A stretch of DNA of 34,944 nucleotides from JAYFRE01 sp034926235 (GTDB lineage: Bacteria; Pseudomonadota; Alphaproteobacteria; Rhodospirillales; Magnetospirillaceae): positions 1 to 34,944 of the forward strand of contig JAYFRE010000084.1 in the NCBI GenBank assembly GCA_034926235.1. The letters are read 5' to 3'. The position numbers and the translations under genes were made by a program. Positions 1-8,497 of this stretch are shown piece after piece (the first letter of the stretch is position 1; the number at the start of each line of letters is the position of its first letter). The notes beneath the pieces are model-generated. The model worked only from the letters and a program-made list of their open reading frames with translations. It had not been told where the DNA came from and did not search any database.

Positions 1-978
1 CTGCATCGCATGCACGAGAAAATGGCCGAGACCCGCACGGCCTATCAGTTCATCCCCAATATGGGGCGTGTCGATTATGTGAATGCGATCGCCTGGAACT
101 GGGCCCTGGTCGGCGCGGTCGAAAAGCTGGGCGGGCTGGAAGTGCCCGAACGCGCGGAATATATCCGCGTCCTCACCGCCGAGTTGAACCGCATCACCTC
201 GCATCTGGTATGGTGGGGTGCGTTCGTGCTCGATCTCGGCGGCATCACGCCGATCATGTACGCCTTCGACGACCGCGAACGGGCGCTTGATATCCTTCAG
301 ATCGCCACCGGCTCGCGCCTGACCTATTCCTCCTTCCGCTATGGCGGCGTCTATAGCGATGTGGGCGAGGATTTCCTGCAAGGCTGCCGCGATTTCGTCA
401 AGCATATGCGCGAACGCCTGCCGATGTACCGGAATCTGGTCACCGGCAATGTCATCCTGCGTCATCGTATCAACGGCATCGGCCATCTCGACGCCGATAT
501 CTGTCGCCGCTACGGCGCGTCGGGTCCGGTGGCGCGCGCCTCGGGCATCGATTACGACGTGCGCAAGGCCGAGCCCTACTCGATCTATGACCGCTTCGAG
601 TGGAAGACCGTGGTCCGCGACGAAGGCGACTGCATGGCGCGCTATCTGCTGCGCCTCGACGAGATCGAACAGAGCCTGGCCATTATCGAACAGGCGGTCG
701 AAACCATCCCCGAAGGACCCGTGCGCGGCGCCAAGGCGCCGAAGGTGACCTGGTCCCTGCCCAAGGGCGAAACCTATTTCGCCGTCGAAGGTGCGCGCGG
801 CAAGATCGGCGTTCATGTCGTCGGCGGCGGCGGCAAATTCCCTTACAAGATCAAGCTCCGCTCCCCGACCTACAGCAATCTCAGCCTTTATGCCGAGGCG
901 GCGCGAGGCTGCCTCCTGGCTGACTCTTTGGCCATCCTGGGCAGCCTGGATCTGGTCATTCCCGAGATCGACAGGTAA
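1..978 (+). CDS. nuoD: NADH-quinone oxidoreductase subunit D (NuoD), 3' part
   Basis: This is the C-terminal part of the 49-kDa-type subunit of complex I, which lines the quinone site on the cytoplasmic peripheral arm. The gene runs off the left edge: frame 1 is open from base 1 (LHRMHEKMAE), so the ATG at 10 is internal. About 325 residues are present of a usual 390-420. The visible hallmarks are the LxRITSHL stretch, the SxFRxGGVYSD block, and the C-terminal GSLDLVIPEIDR, a form of the conserved NuoD ending (usually ..D.V..EIDR). The MYAFDDRERAL stretch and the IPEIDR ending differ from the E. coli-type protein and look like an alternative complex I clade (from memory, not aligned). nuoH follows after 5 bases, so nuoE, F and G are not in their usual place. 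Confidence 0.96.
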   Translation: MHRMHEKMAETRTAYQFIPNMGRVDYVNAIAWNWALVGAVEKLGGLEVPERAEYIRVLTAELNRITSHLVWWGAFVLDLGGITPIMYAFDDRERALDILQIATGSRLTYSSFRYGGVYSDVGEDFLQGCRDFVKHMRERLPMYRNLVTGNVILRHRINGIGHLDADICRRYGASGPVARASGIDYDVRKAEPYSIYDRFEWKTVVRDEGDCMARYLLRLDEIEQSLAIIEQAVETIPEGPVRGAKAPKVTWSLPKGETYFAVEGARGKIGVHVVGGGGKFPYKIKLRSPTYSNLSLYAEAARGCLLADSLAILGSLDLVIPEIDR

Positions 979-983
979 CCCCC

Positions 984-1979
984 ATGCTCGACACCCTCAC
1001 CGACCTCGTCAGCATCGTCCCCCCTGAGCTCTGGCGCATCGTGATCGGCCTTATCGCCGTCATGATGTTCGTCGCCCTCAATGTCATCCTGATGGTCTAT
1101 GCCGAGCGCCGCGGCGCAGGTTTCATCCAGCGCCGCCCCGGCCCCTGCGAGGTCGGACCGCAAGGATCGCTCCAGCTTCTGGCCGACGCCGGCAAATTGA
1201 TCAGCAAACAGATGGTAAGGCCCACCGGGGCCGACCCCTTCCTGTTCTGGCTGGCGCCGGTGCTGTCGTTTCTGCCAGTGCTGCTTTTGTTCATGCCGAT
1301 GCCGTTCGGTCCCGTGCTCACGATCCAGAGTGTCAATCTCGGCCTGCTGCTGATCCTGGCCTTTGCCAGCATCAATGTGCTGGCCATGCTGGTGGCGGGT
1401 TGGTCCTCGAACAGCAAATACAGCCTGTTGGGTGCGGCCCGCGCCGTGGCGCAGTCGGTCGCCTATGAGATTCCGCTGCTGATCGCGGTGCTGTGCATCG
1501 CTTTTCAGACCGGCAGCCTCAATCTGTCCACCATCGTTGATCAGCAAGGCTCCTGGCCCTGGCAGTGGAATGCCCTGCTCCAGCCCGTGGCCTTCCTGGT
1601 CTTCCTGTGCTGCGCCTTTGCCGAAACCAACCGCGCCCCCTTCGACATGGCCGAGGCCGAGTCGGAGCTGACCGGCGGCTTTCACACCGAATATTCCGGC
1701 ATGGCCTTCGGCCTGTTCTTCATGGCCGAATACGCCAACATGGTGGTCGTCTGCGCCGTTTGCACCGCCCTGTTCCTGGGTGGCTGGAAAGGTCCCTTCA
1801 TTGACGGGTTCTGGTGGTATCTGATCAAGCTCTACGCGCTGTTGGGCTTCATGATCTGGGTCCGCTGGACGTTCCCCCGCGTTCGTTTCGACCAGCTTCT
1901 GAACATCAACTGGAAGTGGCTTCTGCCCTTGGCGACCGCCAATCTGCTGGGCACCCTCTTCCTGATGAAGGTTCTTTAA
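984..1979 (+). CDS. nuoH: NADH-quinone oxidoreductase subunit H (NuoH)
   Basis: NuoH (ND1-type, 331 residues, usual length) is the membrane subunit that joins the quinone-reducing peripheral arm to the proton-pumping arm and forms the entry of the quinone tunnel. The protein has about eight hydrophobic segments. It carries the loop ETNRAPFDMAEAESELTGG near residues 215-235, which is the best conserved NuoH signature and contains the acidic residues thought to couple quinone reduction to pumping. The first loop, PGPCEVGPQGSLQLLADAGK, is a variant of the usual RxGPNRVGPxGLLQPLADxxK; the PGPCEVGP form supports membership of a non-canonical clade. The ATG lies 5 bases after the nuoD stop. Confidence 0.96.
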   Translation: MLDTLTDLVSIVPPELWRIVIGLIAVMMFVALNVILMVYAERRGAGFIQRRPGPCEVGPQGSLQLLADAGKLISKQMVRPTGADPFLFWLAPVLSFLPVLLLFMPMPFGPVLTIQSVNLGLLLILAFASINVLAMLVAGWSSNSKYSLLGAARAVAQSVAYEIPLLIAVLCIAFQTGSLNLSTIVDQQGSWPWQWNALLQPVAFLVFLCCAFAETNRAPFDMAEAESELTGGFHTEYSGMAFGLFFMAEYANMVVVCAVCTALFLGGWKGPFIDGFWWYLIKLYALLGFMIWVRWTFPRVRFDQLLNINWKWLLPLATANLLGTLFLMKVL

Positions 1980-1988
1980 GAAAACAAG

Positions 1989-2564
1989 GTGGCCGCAAGA
2001 GTCATGAGCCCTATTGCCAACATCTTCCGGTCCGTCGCCGATCTGTGGAGCCTGCTCGTCGGGCTCAAGATCACCGGCGTCTTCTTCGTCAAACCGCACC
2101 GGACGGTTCACTATCCGCGACAGGAGGTCGATCAAAAGATCAATCTCAGCTATCGCGGCCCGATCCATCTGATCGCGCTTGACGCCGACCCGACCAAGTC
2201 GCGCTGCATCGCCTGCATGGCCTGCGTCAATGCCTGTCCCAGTTCCTGCATCACCGTCACTCGCGCCGCCGCGCCGAAGCTGACGCCGGAGCAGGAACAG
2301 GCGATGCGCGAAGCGGAGGAACGCGGCGAAAGCGTCAAGCGACCGACCGCCCCGCGCGAACCGGGACGCTGGCTCAACGACTTCTCGCTGTGCAGCCTGT
2401 GCGGGTTGTGCGTCGAAGTCTGCCCGACGGACTGCATCGCGTTCTCCCAAGACCTTTATTCCACCAGCCGGTCGCGCGGACCGCTTGTCCACGATCTGCT
2501 GACACCCTTCCCCGGGCACAGCCGACTGGATCCGCCCGCCGGGTCCCAGGCCAAAGAGACTTAA
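1989..2564 (+). CDS. nuoI: NADH-quinone oxidoreductase subunit I (NuoI), 2x[4Fe-4S] protein
   Basis: NuoI carries the two [4Fe-4S] clusters (N6a/N6b) that pass electrons toward NuoB. Both cluster motifs are visible: CIACMACVNACP at about residues 73-84 and CSLCGLCVEVCP at about 134-145. They are separated by a charged linker of about 50 residues (TPEQEQAMREAEERGE) that is longer than in E. coli NuoI. The first possible start is GTG at 1989; an in-frame ATG at 2004 would give a protein five residues shorter, and neither has a clear ribosome-binding site. The gene lies between nuoH and nuoJ with 5-10 base gaps, so it is one transcript. Confidence 0.95.
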   Translation: MAARVMSPIANIFRSVADLWSLLVGLKITGVFFVKPHRTVHYPRQEVDQKINLSYRGPIHLIALDADPTKSRCIACMACVNACPSSCITVTRAAAPKLTPEQEQAMREAEERGESVKRPTAPREPGRWLNDFSLCSLCGLCVEVCPTDCIAFSQDLYSTSRSRGPLVHDLLTPFPGHSRLDPPAGSQAKET

Positions 2565-2569
2565 AGCAA

Positions 2570-3082
2570 ATGGAAATCCTGGCGAACATCGCGTTCACGC
2601 TTTACGCCCTGATCATCCTGGGCGCAGGGCTGCTGGCCGTCGGCAGTAAAAGCCTGGTCCGCGCCCTGGTGGGATTGATCGTCACCTTCTTCGGCGTGGC
2701 CGGCATGTATCTGCTGCTGAACTCCCCCTTTCTGGCGTTCATGCAGATCCTGATCTATGTCGGCGCCGTCTGCGTCCTGGTGTTCTTCTCCGTGATGATG
2801 ACCCGCGCCGACGAGAAAGGCGACGAGTCCGCGCCCATCACCGGCAAGCGCAAGATCATGGCGCTCGTCGGCGCGCTGGCGCCGGTCGCCGTGCTGGGCA
2901 TGATCGTGGTCAAGCATCCCGTGGTCTCCCTATCCACGCCCGAGGAAGTGCCGCTCGCAGCGCTGGGCGCCGGCTTCCTGGGAGACTTCACCCTCAACTT
3001 CGAACTCATTTCACTGGTGCTTCTGGTCGCCATGTCCGGCGCCGTGCTCCTGACGTGGGAACGAAAGGACAAGAAGAAATGA
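2570..3082 (+). CDS. nuoJ: NADH-quinone oxidoreductase subunit J (NuoJ)
   Basis: NuoJ (ND6-type, 170 residues from this start) is a five-helix membrane subunit with a flexible pi-bulge helix near the quinone site. The start is set at ATG 2570, five bases after the nuoI stop; it gives MEILANIAFTLYALIIL, a normal NuoJ N terminus. A longer upstream reading frame exists but would be embedded in nuoI. The stretch AFMQILIYVGAVCVLVFFSVMM near residues 55-77 is the conserved third helix (usual form: A.vQiLVYaGAi.VLflFvvMm). The C terminus ends in KDKKK and overlaps nuoK by four bases, which suggests translational coupling. Confidence 0.93.
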   Translation: MEILANIAFTLYALIILGAGLLAVGSKSLVRALVGLIVTFFGVAGMYLLLNSPFLAFMQILIYVGAVCVLVFFSVMMTRADEKGDESAPITGKRKIMALVGALAPVAVLGMIVVKHPVVSLSTPEEVPLAALGAGFLGDFTLNFELISLVLLVAMSGAVLLTWERKDKKK

Positions 3083-3387
3083 GCGCCCTGACCCTTTTCC
3101 AGCTTGTGGCCCTGCTGCTGCTGGCGCTCGGCCTTTACGGCCTGCTCCAGCGGCGCACCCTGGTCGGCACGCTGATCGCGGTGGAACTCATGCTGAACGG
3201 CGCGGGACTGTCGATCGTCGCCGCCGCACAGCTCACGGAGGCCAGCGCCGTCATCGGACAATTGGGAACACTCCTGGTCATGGGCTTGGCCGCCGCTGAA
3301 GCCACCCTGGTCCTGGCCATCATCGTCGTGGTCTCGCGCCGTTTCGGCACCGTCGGGACCGGCGCCGTTTCCACCTTGAAAGAATAA
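3079..3387 (+). CDS. nuoK: NADH-quinone oxidoreductase subunit K (NuoK)
   Basis: NuoK (ND4L-type, 102 residues, usual about 100) is a three-helix membrane subunit of the proton-translocating arm. The start is ATG 3079, which overlaps the nuoJ stop in ATGA. The two membrane glutamates expected in the family are visible: GTLIAVELMLNGAGL (helix 2) and LAAAEATLVLAIIV (helix 3), corresponding to E36 and E72 of E. coli NuoK. It is followed after five bases by an antiporter-like gene rather than by a plain nuoL. Confidence 0.95.
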   Translation: MSALTLFQLVALLLLALGLYGLLQRRTLVGTLIAVELMLNGAGLSIVAAAQLTEASAVIGQLGTLLVMGLAAAEATLVLAIIVVVSRRFGTVGTGAVSTLKE

Positions 3388-3392
3388 GCGCC

Positions 3393-4880
3393 ATGACCGA
3401 GACCATCGAAAGCGCCCGGCTCCTTCTTCCGCTCGTCATTACCGCAGCGGCGCCGTTCGGCATCATGCTTTGCCGGCGCAATCAAAACTGGCGCGAAGCC
3501 GTTTCCTTTGCCGCCTCCATTCTGGCCTTCTTCTCGATGCTGAGCTTCGTGCCCGGGATCATGCGGGGCGAGATCTACCATTACACGCTGTTCACCATTC
3601 TGCCCGGGATCACCGTTTCGGTCGCCCTGGACGGTCTGGGCATCGTCTTTGGTCTGGTCGCACCCTTCCTGTGGATCCTGACCACCAGCTACAATGTCGG
3701 TTATATGCGCGGTCTGAACGAACATGCGCAGACCCGCTACTACACCTGTTTCGCCATCGCCGTCTTCGGCGCGGTCGGCATCGCCACTTCGGCCAACGTC
3801 TTCACGCTCTATCTTTTCTACGAGGTCATCACCGTCTTCACCTACCCGCTGGTCATCCATCACCAGGACCGGGAAGGTTTCGTCAGCGGGCGGCAATATC
3901 TCGTTTATCTGATGGGCTCGTCGAAGCTGTTCCTGCTGCCGGCCATGGCCCTGACCTACATGCTGTGCGGCACGCTGGACTTCAACTTCGGCGACATCGT
4001 CCACGGCATGTTCTCGGCCCAAATCGTCGCCGAGCACCCCAATCTGGTCCGGCTGACCTATGTGCTCTACATCGCCGGTCTGGCCAAAGCGGCTTTGATG
4101 CCGTTCCACAACTGGCTGCCCTCGGCGATGGTCGCGCCGACGCCCGTCTCGGCCTTGCTGCATGCGGTCGCGGTCGTCAAGGCCGGCGTGTTCTCGGTCA
4201 GCCGCGTCATCCTGTCGGGATTCGGCGTCGAGAATATGGACCTGCTCGGTCTCGGCCTGCCCACGGCCTATCTCGCCGCCTTCACCATCATCGTCGCCTC
4301 GCTGATCGCCCTGACCAAGGACGACATCAAAGCCCGGCTCGCCTATTCGACTGTCAGCCAGTTGTCCTACGTCATCATCGGCGTAGCGCTTCTGACCCCG
4401 ATGGCCGTTCAGGGCGGCCTGCTGCACATCGCCAACCACGCCTTTTCCAAAATCACGCTGTTCTTCGCCGCTGGCGCCATCTTCGTCATGACGTCGCAGA
4501 AGAAGATCAGCCTGATGAACGGGCTGGGGCGCAAGATGCCTTGGACTTTCGGCGCGTTCGCGATTGCCTCCCTGTCGATGATCGGCATCCCGCCCGTCTG
4601 CGGCTTCGTCACCAAATGGTATCTGGCCAATGGCGCGCTTCAGGCCGGGCAAGTGGTGCTGGTGGGGGCGCTGCTGCTGTCCACGGCCCTCAATGCCGGC
4701 TATTTCGTACCGGTCATCTACCGCGCATTCTTCATGGCGCCGGTGATCCCGATCGATCACTACAAGGAAGCGCCACTGCCGATGCGCGTGCCGCTCTGCC
4801 TGACCGCGCTCGGGTCCGTGATCATGGGTATCTACCCCCAGATATTCCAGGATTTCATCCGCATCTTCGGGAACTATTAG
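3393..4880 (+). CDS. Complex I antiporter-like subunit (MrpD/NuoM-type), first extra copy
   Basis: A 495-residue protein with about 14 membrane helices of the proton_antipo_M superfamily (NuoL/M/N, MrpA/D). The residues that build the proton path are present: Glu in LFYEVITVF (helix 5), Lys in AGLAKAALMPFHNWLP (helix 7), Lys in LLHAVAVVKAGVF (helix 8) and Lys in HAFSKITLFF (helix 12). The protein ends shortly after the last helix, without the long lateral helix that extends from canonical NuoL. It lies five bases after nuoK in the slot where nuoL is usually found. It most resembles proteins named 'monovalent cation/H+ antiporter subunit D family' in complex I operons. I infer a proton-conducting subunit of this complex I; a sodium-conducting role cannot be excluded. 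Confidence 0.88.
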   Translation: MTETIESARLLLPLVITAAAPFGIMLCRRNQNWREAVSFAASILAFFSMLSFVPGIMRGEIYHYTLFTILPGITVSVALDGLGIVFGLVAPFLWILTTSYNVGYMRGLNEHAQTRYYTCFAIAVFGAVGIATSANVFTLYLFYEVITVFTYPLVIHHQDREGFVSGRQYLVYLMGSSKLFLLPAMALTYMLCGTLDFNFGDIVHGMFSAQIVAEHPNLVRLTYVLYIAGLAKAALMPFHNWLPSAMVAPTPVSALLHAVAVVKAGVFSVSRVILSGFGVENMDLLGLGLPTAYLAAFTIIVASLIALTKDDIKARLAYSTVSQLSYVIIGVALLTPMAVQGGLLHIANHAFSKITLFFAAGAIFVMTSQKKISLMNGLGRKMPWTFGAFAIASLSMIGIPPVCGFVTKWYLANGALQAGQVVLVGALLLSTALNAGYFVPVIYRAFFMAPVIPIDHYKEAPLPMRVPLCLTALGSVIMGIYPQIFQDFIRIFGNY

Positions 4881-4889
4881 GAAACGGCC

Positions 4890-5147
4890 ATGAATTCTCT
4901 CGGCACATTCTTTGAACTTCTCCGAAGCAAGCACGGGCTGTGGCGGAATGTCTTCCTCGTCGCGCTGGTCGCGCTGGTCGTGATCAACCTGTTCGTCAGG
5001 CCCGAGGAGCCACATTTCGGCCTGGATGCCTATCCCGGATTCTTCCTCGTGCTCGGCCTGGTCGCCGGCGTCCTCATGATTGTCATTCTGGAGAAGGTCA
5101 TTCGCCCCCTCCTCGTCCGGAAAGAAGATTTCTATGGCGATGTCTAG
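4890..5147 (+). CDS. Small two-helix membrane protein of the complex I operon
   Basis: An 85-residue protein I do not recognise as a named family. It has two hydrophobic segments (VFLVALVALVVINLFV, about residues 20-35, and FFLVLGLVAGVLMIVIL, about 50-66), then a basic tail with RKED. It lies between two antiporter-like genes, 9 bases after the first, and its end overlaps the start of the second by 14 bases. Codon use matches its neighbours and the flanking genes are tightly packed, which argues that it is real. Position suggests an accessory or assembly subunit that sits between the two antiporter modules; that is inference only. Confidence 0.75.
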   Translation: MNSLGTFFELLRSKHGLWRNVFLVALVALVVINLFVRPEEPHFGLDAYPGFFLVLGLVAGVLMIVILEKVIRPLLVRKEDFYGDV

Positions 5148-6927
5148 TTTCCTCCACCCCTCCCTGGGGTTCCTGATCCTGGCGCTCGTGCTGCCTTTCT
5201 TGCGCGGCGCCTTCTGGAAGTGGCTTCTGATCCTGCCGCCGCTGGTGGCGATCTGGAGCGTCTTCTCCATGGAACAGGGCGTCCATGCGATCCTGCCCTA
5301 TCTGGGCCAGGAACTGGTTCTGGGGCGTGTGGATCCGGTGTCCCTGATCTTCGCCCAGGTCTTCGCCTTCATGTCGCTGATCGGCATGGTCTACGCCATG
5401 CACGTCACCGACAAGGGCCAGCACATCGCCGCCTCGCTCTATGTCGCGGGCGGGTTCGGCTGCGTCTTCGCCGGCGATTATCTGACCTTGTTCCTGTTCT
5501 GGGAATTGATGAGCCTCGGTTCGGTCTTCCTGATCTTCCTGAACCGCACGCGCGAATCGACCCTGGCCGGGTTCCGCTATTTCCTCTACCACACCATCGG
5601 CGGGCTGTTCCTGCTGGGCGGGCTGCTGCTGCGCTACAAGGCGACCGGCTCGCTGGCTTTCACCCAGATCATCCCCGAGAGCACCGCTTATTATGACTGG
5701 CTGATCCTGTTCGGATTCTGCGTCAACGCCGCCGTGGTGCCCCTGCATGCCTGGCTGCCGGACGCCTATCCGCGCGGTACGGTCACCGGCTCGGTCTTCA
5801 TGTGCGCCTTCACCACCAAAACGGCGGTCTATGTGCTGATGCGCGGCTTCACCGGCTGGGAAATCCTGGCCGTGGCCGGCGTGATCATGGCCGTCTATGG
5901 CGCGCTGTACGCGACCATGGAGAATGACGGTCGGCGCATCCTGTCCTACCACATCGTTTCGCAGGTGGGCTTCATGGTCGCCGGCATCGGTGTCGGCACG
6001 GCGATGACCATTAATGGCGCGGCCGCGCATGCCTATGCCCACATCATCTATAAGGGCTTGCTGTTCATGTCGGTCGGCGCGGTGCTTTACAGCGCCGGCA
6101 CGGCGCGGCTGGATCGGCTGGGCGGACTGGTCGGCCGTCTGCCCTGGGTGATGATCTTGTACATGATCGCCGCCCTGTCGATCTCGGGCATGCCGCTGTT
6201 CAACGGCTTCGTCACCAAGACGATGACCATCGCCGGCGTCGCCGAGGCGCATCACACCTGGTTGGCGATGGGACTCGAGATCGCTTCGGTCGGTACCTTC
6301 CTGTCGGTCGGCCTCAAGCTGCCCTATTTCATCTTCTGGGGTAAAAAGCCGGCTTCGGCCGTGCCCGCCGGCTCGCTGAAGCCCATCCCCGCCAACATGT
6401 ATGTCGCCATGGGCTTTGCGGCGCTGATCTGCATCGCCCAGGGCCTTTATCCCGACATGCTCTATCGCTACCTGCCCTATCAGCTCGCCACGCCTTACGT
6501 GCCTTGGACGCTTTGGCATGTGCTGCAGGCGCTGATGCTGCTGGGTGGCGCGGGGCTGGCGGTCTATCTCTGCATCGCCAGCGGCATCCTGGGCCGCCAT
6601 TCCGGCCAGAACCTCGATTTCGACTATTTCTACCGTCTGATCGGGCGCGGCGTGCTGGCTTTGATCTGCAAGCCGATCGGCTGGGTCGATACGATCTGGA
6701 ACAACGTCTATCAGAGCGTTGGCCTCAAAGCCCTGATGGGCTTTGCGCTGGGCAGCAGCGCCGTCGACAAAACCTGTGTCGATGGCGCGCTGGACGGCTC
6801 GGCTTATGCGGTTCGGGGAATCGGCCGCATCGGGGCGAAACTTCAGAACGGCGTCTTGCAGGACTATCTGGCCCTGACGACGGTCTTCGCCATCCTTGTT
6901 TTCGGACTGGTCTGGTACTTCGGTTAG
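5134..6927 (+). CDS. Complex I antiporter-like subunit (MrpD/NuoL-type), second extra copy
   Basis: A membrane protein of 597 residues from ATG 5134 (MAMSSFLHP; GGAAAG-type ribosome site about 8 bases upstream; ATG 5140 is an alternative). It has Glu in LFLFWELMSLGSVF (helix 5), Lys in AFTTKTAVYVLMR (helix 8) and Lys in HAYAHIIYKGLLF (helix 12). The helix 7 position that is Lys in most family members is Asn198 (GFCVNAAVVPLHAWLPDAY). A C-terminal extension of about 110 residues runs from LGRHSGQNLDFDYFYR to a last helix, YLALTTVFAILVFGLVW, preceded by VDGALDGSAYAVRGIGRIGAKLQNGVLQDY, which resembles the end of NuoL. It may therefore supply the lateral helix. Annotation pipelines usually call it Na+/H+ antiporter subunit D. 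Confidence 0.87.
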   Translation: MAMSSFLHPSLGFLILALVLPFLRGAFWKWLLILPPLVAIWSVFSMEQGVHAILPYLGQELVLGRVDPVSLIFAQVFAFMSLIGMVYAMHVTDKGQHIAASLYVAGGFGCVFAGDYLTLFLFWELMSLGSVFLIFLNRTRESTLAGFRYFLYHTIGGLFLLGGLLLRYKATGSLAFTQIIPESTAYYDWLILFGFCVNAAVVPLHAWLPDAYPRGTVTGSVFMCAFTTKTAVYVLMRGFTGWEILAVAGVIMAVYGALYATMENDGRRILSYHIVSQVGFMVAGIGVGTAMTINGAAAHAYAHIIYKGLLFMSVGAVLYSAGTARLDRLGGLVGRLPWVMILYMIAALSISGMPLFNGFVTKTMTIAGVAEAHHTWLAMGLEIASVGTFLSVGLKLPYFIFWGKKPASAVPAGSLKPIPANMYVAMGFAALICIAQGLYPDMLYRYLPYQLATPYVPWTLWHVLQALMLLGGAGLAVYLCIASGILGRHSGQNLDFDYFYRLIGRGVLALICKPIGWVDTIWNNVYQSVGLKALMGFALGSSAVDKTCVDGALDGSAYAVRGIGRIGAKLQNGVLQDYLALTTVFAILVFGLVWYFG

Positions 6928-6955
6928 ACCGGAGCCCGTATACGGAGTAACTGCG

Positions 6956-8485
6956 TTGGATTTCGCTTATCCAGTTCTTAGCAGTCTGATCTGGTTCCCG
7001 CTTGCGGCCGCCGTGATGCTGTTCTTCATCCGCGACGACGCCGTCGTGCGGAAATACACGCTGGTCGTTGGCCTGATCGAACTCGCTCTCGCCTTTCCGC
7101 TCACGGGCTTCCAGTCCAATGCGGCGTTCCAATTCGTCGAACGCATTGCCTGGGTGCCGCAATGGGGGCTGGAATATCACCTGGCGGTGGACGGCATCAG
7201 CATCCTGCTGGTGTGGATCACCCTGTTCACCTTGCCCTTGTGCGTGCTCTGCTCTTGGAAATCGATCCAGAAGCGCGTCCGGGCATTCCATGCCTGTCTC
7301 CTGATCATGACCGCCGTCAGCGTCGGCATCTTCACCGCGCTGGATCTGGTGCTGTTCTACGTGTTCTGGGAGGCGATGATCATCCCCTTCTATTTGTTCG
7401 TGGCCGTGTGGGGCGAAGATCAGCGCCGCTACGCCTCGATCAAATATGTCCTTTACGCTGTGGCGGGGTCAGCCCTGTTCCTGGTCGCCATCGTCGCGTT
7501 CAGGATCGTCGGCGGAACCTTCTCGATCCCCGATCTGATGAACCAGGATTTCCCGCTGGACTTCCAGATCCTGTGCTTCATCGCCATGGCGCTGACCTTC
7601 GCCGTCAAGGCCCCGTTGGTGCCCGTCCATGGCTGGCTGCCGACCATGCATATGCAGGCGCCCGCCGCCTGCTCGGTGCTGCTGGGCTCGCTCAAGATGG
7701 GCACCTATGGCTTCATCCGCTTCTGCCTGCCTCTGGCTCCGGCGGCTTCCGACGTTCTGGCCCCGGCGATGATCGTGCTGGCCATCATCTCGATCATTTA
7801 TGGCGGCGCGGTGGCGCTCGCCCAGTCGGACGTCAAAAAGATCATCGCCTATTCCACTATTTGCCATATGGGCTTCGTCGTGCTGGGCCTGTTCCTGTTC
7901 AATCAGCAGGGCGCTCAGGGCGCTATGTTCCAGATGGTCAATCAGGGCATCATCACCGGCAGCCTGTTCCTGATGATCGGTGTGGTCTACGAACGCAGCC
8001 ACAGCCGCGACATCAACAAGACTTTGGGCATGGGCAAATACATGCCGGCCTTCATGTTCTTCTGGGGCCTGTTCTCGCTGGCGTCCTTCGGCTTCCCCGG
8101 CACCAATGGCTTCGTCGGTGAAATCCTGATCTTCGTCGGCGGTTTCAAGCACAGCCTGACGGTCGGCCTGTTCCTGGTCATCGGCGGATTGCTGTCCACG
8201 GCTTACATGTTCCGGATCGGTCTCAGGATGGCTTGGGGCGCGCCCTCGACCGCCGCGAACTGGAAGGATCTGGCCCGCCGTGAATGGGCGATCATGCTGA
8301 TCCCCGCCGTCATGGTCATCTATCTCGGGCTGGCTCCGTCCATGTTCCTGAAGATGATCACGCCAGCGACGGAAGGCGCCCTGACCGGTGTTCAACAGCG
8401 TAAAGCCGCTCTTCATCTCGATGGGCAGCCGACACCGTCCCAGGCCCTGGCGTCGGTCGCCGGCGTCCAGATCGTGCAGAACTAG
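6956..8485 (+). CDS. nuoM: NADH-quinone oxidoreductase subunit M (NuoM)
   Basis: NuoM, the middle antiporter-like proton channel of complex I, 509 residues from TTG 6956 (MDFAYPVLSSL), which has CGGAGTAA six bases upstream. An in-frame ATG at 6896 would overlap the previous gene and add a 20-residue hydrophilic lead, so it is less likely. The motifs are FYVFWEAMIIPFYLFV (helix 5 Glu), FAVKAPLVPVHGWLPTMH (helix 7 Lys), LLGSLKMGTYGFIRF (helix 8 Lys) and VYERSHSRD. At the helix 12 position where E. coli NuoM has His348 (IAHG) this protein reads VNQG, so Gln replaces His (alignment by eye). The C terminus carries about 25 hydrophilic residues beyond the last helix. Confidence 0.95.
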   Translation: MDFAYPVLSSLIWFPLAAAVMLFFIRDDAVVRKYTLVVGLIELALAFPLTGFQSNAAFQFVERIAWVPQWGLEYHLAVDGISILLVWITLFTLPLCVLCSWKSIQKRVRAFHACLLIMTAVSVGIFTALDLVLFYVFWEAMIIPFYLFVAVWGEDQRRYASIKYVLYAVAGSALFLVAIVAFRIVGGTFSIPDLMNQDFPLDFQILCFIAMALTFAVKAPLVPVHGWLPTMHMQAPAACSVLLGSLKMGTYGFIRFCLPLAPAASDVLAPAMIVLAIISIIYGGAVALAQSDVKKIIAYSTICHMGFVVLGLFLFNQQGAQGAMFQMVNQGIITGSLFLMIGVVYERSHSRDINKTLGMGKYMPAFMFFWGLFSLASFGFPGTNGFVGEILIFVGGFKHSLTVGLFLVIGGLLSTAYMFRIGLRMAWGAPSTAANWKDLARREWAIMLIPAVMVIYLGLAPSMFLKMITPATEGALTGVQQRKAALHLDGQPTPSQALASVAGVQIVQN

Positions 8486-8497
8486 GGAGAGATCATC

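Noticed and set aside
888..2519. 543-codon minus-strand frame opposite nuoH and nuoI
   Set aside because: It is the reverse frame of two well-identified genes, with the same compositional artefact and no domain.
6896..6955. Upstream ATG as the nuoM start
   Set aside because: It would overlap the previous gene by 32 bases and add a non-conserved hydrophilic lead; TTG 6956 has a good ribosome site and gives a normal N terminus.
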